NCBI GenBank assembly: GCA_020024055.1
Contig: JAHHUI010000052.1
Span: forward strand, 1-9,996
Reading direction: 5' to 3'
Length of the DNA stretch: 9,996 bases
Source: Spirochaetaceae bacterium
GTDB taxonomy: Bacteria; Spirochaetota; Spirochaetia; WRBN01
Below the pieces are notes generated by a model. It was given only the letters and a program-made list of their open reading frames with translations, made no database searches and was not told the DNA's origin. Positions 7,218 through 9,996 of this stretch are shown one piece after another (position 1 is the first letter of the stretch; each line of letters starts with the position of its first letter). Both the position numbers and the translations under genes were made by a program.

Positions 7218-8951
7218 ATGATCGAGGCTATTCACGCGACGCCCAAAAATTTAAAAGAGCTTTTGCCTGGTGTCACCAAAGATGACAAAATACTAAAATA
7301 TAAAATACCAAGTTATCAAAGACCTTATTCCTGGACGGAAGAACAATGCGGCCAATTATGGGAAGATATACTGAATTTTTATGAGCAGACCAAAGACGAC
7401 AAGAATACCGCGCCTTATTTTCTGGGCAATATAGTCTGCTATCCTACTAAGGAGAATAAAAATTCAGAAGTTATTGACTTATTAGAAGTTATTGACGGGC
7501 AGCAAAGATTAACAAGTATTTTTCTTTTGTTAAGGGCCTTGCACGCAAAAGCGGTAAATTATGTACCTTTATATTCTCTTTTCTGGGTAACAACATTGGA
7601 TATTGATTCTAATCCCAAGACAGAACACGAATTAAGATTAACTACCGATGTTTTGGGGGACAAGGAATCCCGGTCATTTGAGTCTGTTATGAGCCATAAC
7701 CAGCAGTCTACCGACGAAAATACAAAGCACTTTAAAAATTTTAAGTTTTTTGAAAAAAAAGTTGAGGAATTTTATTCGAACAACCCTAGCGAATATCTAC
7801 TATTTATTAATACCATTATAGGGAAAATAGTTTTATTGCCCATTAACTGTAATAGCCAGGAGCAGGCCTTAACAGTTTTTGAAACAATTAATAATAGAGG
7901 TATGAATCTTACTGATTCTGATATTTTTAAGGCGAATCTCTATAAAGCGGCTCAAAAGAATAAGAGCGAAGAAGAATTTATTGAAAGCTGGGATGCTCTA
8001 ACGCAAAATACAGAATCTGCTAAGACTCATTTAGATGATATTTTTAGAATATATCTGCGTATCCTGAGAGGAAAAGAGGGAATTAAAGATACAGAACCCG
8101 CATTAAGAAAATTTTTTACAGACTCATCTTCAAAGTTTAATCTCTCAAAACAAGACTGGAAAGATACTCTTAATAAGCTGGAAAGAATATGTCAATGTGT
8201 TCAGTATTTGACCGTCAGCGCTCCCCCTAAAATAATAAAATGGATAACAATTCTCAAGCAGGGTACTCAAAAAACTCAAAGTAGCCATGTGGTGGAATCA
8301 CCGCTATATGCTTATCTTTTTGAGCATCTTGATACTGACGGCAACCCTCATCTAAAGAAAGAGCACGAACAAGAATTTGAATCTTTGTGTTCTGGTCTTG
8401 TAAGATTTGTTTATGGGGAAAAATTAGCCGGCCAAGATCTGAACAATATTAAGTATATTTATTTTCAAGCTGTTATTGATATTTTAGAAACAAAAGGCAT
8501 CTCCAAAACTCTCAGTGACTTTAATAACAAGCTGGATAGGGAGAATTTCAATATAATAGAAACCAAAATTAATGACGGGGATTTTACTCAAAAGATTCGA
8601 AATGTTATGGTTTATATTCTTGGTTATCATGAAAATGATGTAAAGGATCAAGGGCCGGTAGAAATTGAGCATATTCTTCCTAAAAACTGGAAGCATTATC
8701 AATATAATTGGTCGCCAGAAGACGCTAAAAAAGCTCGGGACAGCATTGGTAATCTTGTTCTTTTAGAACACGATTTAAATAAAGCCGCCGGGAACGCCAT
8801 TTTCTCTCAGAAAAAAGAAGAGGCATATAAGCATTCAAAAATAAACGCCGCAAAAGCCTTATCTGAAATTGAAGAATGGACATATGCTGAATTTCAAGAG
8901 AGGGAAAAAAAATTAAAAGGAGAGCTTAAAATGTTTTTTAGGGGGAAGTAA
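7218..8951 (+). CDS. DUF262-DUF1524 (GmrSD-like) nuclease, candidate restriction/defence protein
   Basis: This is a single-chain 577-residue protein with the architecture of GmrSD-type (type IV restriction) enzymes. The N-terminal DUF262 domain is a ParB/Srx-like NTPase: IPSYQRPYSW at 30-39, the DGQQR nucleotide motif at 93-97, and the second block FETINNRGMNLTDSDIFK at 221-238. The C-terminal DUF1524 domain is an HNH-type nuclease: EIEHILPKNW at 482-491 with catalytic His485, then GNLVLLEHDLNKAAGN at 511-526 with Asn521 as the likely final HNH residue. Relatives cut modified (for example glucosylated) phage DNA. The ATG at 7218 is chosen because GGAGG sits 5 nt upstream (7208-7212). It is by eye more AT-rich than the pcp region, suggesting acquisition. 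It stands alone, with no methylase or other defence gene in view. Its target is unknown. Confidence 0.88.
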   Translation: MIEAIHATPKNLKELLPGVTKDDKILKYKIPSYQRPYSWTEEQCGQLWEDILNFYEQTKDDKNTAPYFLGNIVCYPTKENKNSEVIDLLEVIDGQQRLTSIFLLLRALHAKAVNYVPLYSLFWVTTLDIDSNPKTEHELRLTTDVLGDKESRSFESVMSHNQQSTDENTKHFKNFKFFEKKVEEFYSNNPSEYLLFINTIIGKIVLLPINCNSQEQALTVFETINNRGMNLTDSDIFKANLYKAAQKNKSEEEFIESWDALTQNTESAKTHLDDIFRIYLRILRGKEGIKDTEPALRKFFTDSSSKFNLSKQDWKDTLNKLERICQCVQYLTVSAPPKIIKWITILKQGTQKTQSSHVVESPLYAYLFEHLDTDGNPHLKKEHEQEFESLCSGLVRFVYGEKLAGQDLNNIKYIYFQAVIDILETKGISKTLSDFNNKLDRENFNIIETKINDGDFTQKIRNVMVYILGYHENDVKDQGPVEIEHILPKNWKHYQYNWSPEDAKKARDSIGNLVLLEHDLNKAAGNAIFSQKKEEAYKHSKINAAKALSEIEEWTYAEFQEREKKLKGELKMFFRGK

Positions 8952-8963
8952 ATCTAAGCCCTC

Positions 8964-8992
8964 TTGACATATAAGTAGATCATTTTTACAAT
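8964..8992 (+). promoter_or_regulatory. Sigma70-type promoter of tRNA-Ser
   Basis: A perfect TTGACA (8964-8969) and TACAAT (8987-8992, 5 of 6) are separated by the ideal 17 bp. Transcription would begin near base 9000, about 7 nt before the mature tRNA 5' end. Confidence 0.8.
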
Positions 8993-9006
8993 TTTCAAGA
9001 TTAACA

Positions 9007-9091
9007 GGAGAGATGTCCGAGCGGTTTAAGGTGACAGTCTTGAAAACTGTTGAAGGGCAACCTTCCGTGGGTTCGAATCCCACTCTCTCCG
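9007..9091 (+). tRNA. tRNA-Ser(UGA)
   Basis: An 85-nt tRNA with a complete cloverleaf. Acceptor GGAGAGA (9007-9013) pairs with TCTCTCC (9084-9090), and the discriminator is G9091. Anticodon stem ACAGT/ACTGT encloses the loop CTTGAAA with anticodon TGA at 9041-9043, reading serine UCA. A long class II variable arm, GAAGG/CCTTC with a GCAA loop (9052-9065), is typical of serine tRNAs. The T arm GTGGG/CCCAC has the loop TTCGAAT. The 3' CCA is not encoded (AAT follows). Confidence 0.97.
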
Positions 9092-9092
9092 A

Positions 9093-9128
9093 ATCATTTT
9101 CCCCATTCCCCTGAATAGGGAAAATGAT
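9093..9128. terminator. Inverted repeat after tRNA-Ser, likely terminator
   Basis: ATCATTTTCCC (9093-9103) and GGGAAAATGAT (9118-9128) form a perfect 11-bp stem with a 14-nt loop. It sits between the tRNA and the convergent glycosyltransferase gene, where a two-way terminator is expected. No run of T follows on either strand, so efficiency as an intrinsic terminator is uncertain. Confidence 0.55.
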
Positions 9129-9159
9129 CAGAACGAGAGATTTTATATCGGGGAAAAAA

Positions 9160-9828
9160 TTACTGCCTGAGCAAATATCTAATAATATTCTTTATTTTTT
9201 GCGGAATATTATTCCTTATTTTTTTCGGAATAATATTCCTTGCTGTTTTAAAGATTATCTTTGGCGTTTCGTCCAGATAATAGCCTATATATCCGCGTTT
9301 TTTATTCGTGATGCCGCGCAGATAAGCAAGCCCGCCGTATTTGGGTTTCGCCTTATCCAAAAGAATAGCTTTGGCTTTTAAGGGCCGCGGTAAGACCTCG
9401 CCTTCGCAACATCCGTATTCGGGGGGTAAAATCAGCGGATTTTTATCCAGAACATATTTATTCAAATGGCTTTCGTCATGCCAGATCGCGATGATATTGT
9501 TATTTAAATCCGTGAGGGTATTGTCTAACATTTGCGAATAAGCCTGTAAAAATACATGGGAGATTCCCCCGTTAAAGCTGCCTCTGAAATAATATTTTCC
9601 CTGATCGGGGGGAATATAGGCTGTTGACGCGGGATTGGTTTCATAGGTGAATTCGGATCGATCTTTTTGATAAAAAAATGAGTGAATCATCACCATCAGG
9701 CCTTGTTCTTCTGTGGGAAGAATCTCATCGCCAACAGGCGCAACAGGCAGCATATTCGCGTTTAAAAAGAAAATATAATCGAATTCTTGTAATTGTTCTT
9801 TAATGTTTAAAAAGATCTGAAATCGCAT
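9160..9828 (-). CDS. Glycosyltransferase family 6 (ABO-type) protein, downstream part of a phase-off gene
   Basis: This 222-residue stretch holds most of a GT6 enzyme. The family covers retaining alpha-1,3-Gal/GalNAc transferases, including the human ABO enzymes and bacterial members such as Bacteroides ovatus BoGT6a. Visible motifs are RFQIF (2-6); DYIFFLNANM (17-26), whose NAN replaces the animal DXD as in bacterial GT6; SEFTYETNPASTAYIP (58-73); YYFRGSFNGG (79-88); IWHDESHLNKYVL (115-127); LPPEY (134-138); and KPKYGG (171-176). The ATG at 9828 is internal to the full gene. The frame is closed upstream by a stop at 9909-9907, and the true N-terminal part continues in another frame across the C10 tract. 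A basic C-terminal tail with three 8-residue repeats extends beyond the usual GT6 end. It probably decorates surface lipopolysaccharide or glycolipid; the acceptor is unknown. Confidence 0.88.
   Translation of the reverse strand: MRFQIFLNIKEQLQEFDYIFFLNANMLPVAPVGDEILPTEEQGLMVMIHSFFYQKDRSEFTYETNPASTAYIPPDQGKYYFRGSFNGGISHVFLQAYSQMLDNTLTDLNNNIIAIWHDESHLNKYVLDKNPLILPPEYGCCEGEVLPRPLKAKAILLDKAKPKYGGLAYLRGITNKKRGYIGYYLDETPKIIFKTARNIIPKKIRNNIPQKIKNIIRYLLRQ
9203..9239. repeat. 13-bp inverted repeat inside the GT6 3' end
   Basis: GGAATATTATTCC (9203-9215) and GGAATAATATTCC (9227-9239) are exact reverse complements with an 11-nt loop, and each is itself nearly palindromic. A third partial copy, AATAATATTC, is at 9181-9190. 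They encode the repeated NIIP/NNIP units of the protein tail. Confidence 0.75.
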
Positions 9829-9869
9829 GAGTGTATTATGCGGCCAGCCCAGATTTTCCTGATGAATTT

Positions 9870-9996
9870 TTACAATATTGCTGTCGGGGGGGGGGTAAAT
9901 CCTTGATTATCCGTGAAGACAAAATAAGTCTTATCATGACGGGGAAGAAAATATTTTTCACAGGCGCGGTAAAAGTCTTCCCAGAAAATAATATAG
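9870..9996 (-). CDS. Upstream (N-terminal) part of the split GT6 gene, 3' end frameshifted, 5' partial
   Basis: On the minus strand the frame beginning at 9995 encodes the N-terminal GT6 segment IFWEDFYRACEKYFLP (residues 3-18 of the visible part) and TYFVFTDNQGF (23-33), which match the start of bacterial GT6 proteins. It then enters the C10 tract and, with ten C, ends after a few wrong residues at a stop at 9872-9870. With 11 or 8 C it would read on through NLGWPHNTLMRF, a conserved GT6 stretch, into the downstream part. The gene starts beyond the right edge. Confidence 0.8.
   Translation of the reverse strand, partial: YIIFWEDFYRACEKYFLPRHDKTYFVFTDNQGFTPPPTAIL
9886..9895 (-). repeat. Homopolymer C10 (coding strand) tract inside the GT6 gene, candidate phase switch
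   Basis: Ten consecutive G on the plus strand read as C on the coding strand. The upstream GT6 frame and the downstream GT6 frame meet exactly here and differ by one base. Smaller C6 runs at 9421-9426 and 9607-9612 in the same gene leave the frame intact. Confidence 0.92.

Noticed and set aside
6816..7235. 139-residue minus-strand frame rich in His, Ile and Met
   Set aside because: It is antisense to the well-supported GGCT-like gene and would cross the poly-G promoter; its composition mirrors the GGCT codons and it shows no motif.
9041..9043. Selenocysteine tRNA, because the anticodon bases are TGA in DNA
   Set aside because: A tRNA-Sec would carry UCA to read UGA. Here the anticodon is UGA, reading the serine codon UCA, and arm lengths are those of ordinary tRNA-Ser.
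9203..9239. The 13-bp inverted repeat as an intrinsic terminator
   Set aside because: It is inside the GT6 coding sequence, has a very AT-rich stem and is not followed by a T run in the direction of the gene; it fits repeated codons better.
9124..9381. 85-residue plus-strand frame after tRNA-Ser
   Set aside because: It lies antisense to the GT6 gene's conserved C-terminal part, and its Phe/Asn-rich sequence comes from the palindromic repeat.
9886..9895. C10 tract as a mere sequencing or assembly error in an ordinary GT6 gene
   Set aside because: It cannot be excluded from sequence alone, but a ten-base C tract is itself a hypervariable element. A second G10 tract at a promoter makes biological variation the better explanation.

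Overview
The window looks like chromosomal DNA from a Gram-negative, probably flagellated bacterium of moderate to low GC. A spirochaete is the best guess but is not proven. The grounds are a Maf/DUF115-type protein, a membrane-fusion protein that lacks the usual alpha-hairpin (as I recall for Borrelia BesA), and long poly-G tracts of the phase-variation type. There are no phage genes, transposases, CRISPR arrays or rRNA genes.

Layout. (1) Bases 2-3467, plus strand: a large, very acidic protein of unknown function, cut by the left edge, followed after 13 nt by a Maf/DUF115 (MptE-like) protein. (2) Bases 3370-6613, minus strand: a tight set of four genes read as DUF969, then DUF979 (the two predicted subunits of a 5-oxoproline transporter), then pyroglutamyl-peptidase I (pcp), then a small membrane-fusion protein. 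The tail of the last gene overlaps the end of the Maf gene by 98 bp in antisense. (3) Bases 6708-7133, plus strand, divergent from that set: a gamma-glutamylcyclotransferase-like gene. Pcp and GGCT both yield 5-oxoproline (pyroglutamate), so transporter, peptidase and cyclotransferase form a plausible 5-oxoproline module. (4) Bases 7154-8951, plus strand: a DUF262-DUF1524 (GmrSD-like) nuclease gene. Its predicted promoter carries a run of ten G between the -35 and -10 boxes. (5) Bases 8964-9128: a tRNA-Ser(UGA) with a near-consensus promoter and a following inverted repeat. (6) Bases 9160-9996, minus strand: a glycosyltransferase family 6 gene (the family of the ABO histo-blood-group transferases). 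It is split by a run of ten C on its coding strand and is out of frame in this copy; 8 or 11 C would restore one reading frame.

The main point of interest is that two G10/C10 tracts only 2.7 kb apart sit exactly where slipped-strand mispairing would matter. One lies in the promoter spacer of a candidate defence nuclease, and the other lies inside the coding sequence of a surface-glycan transferase. This suggests that defence and surface antigen are both switched stochastically. The sequence shows the tracts and the frames; the switching itself is inference.
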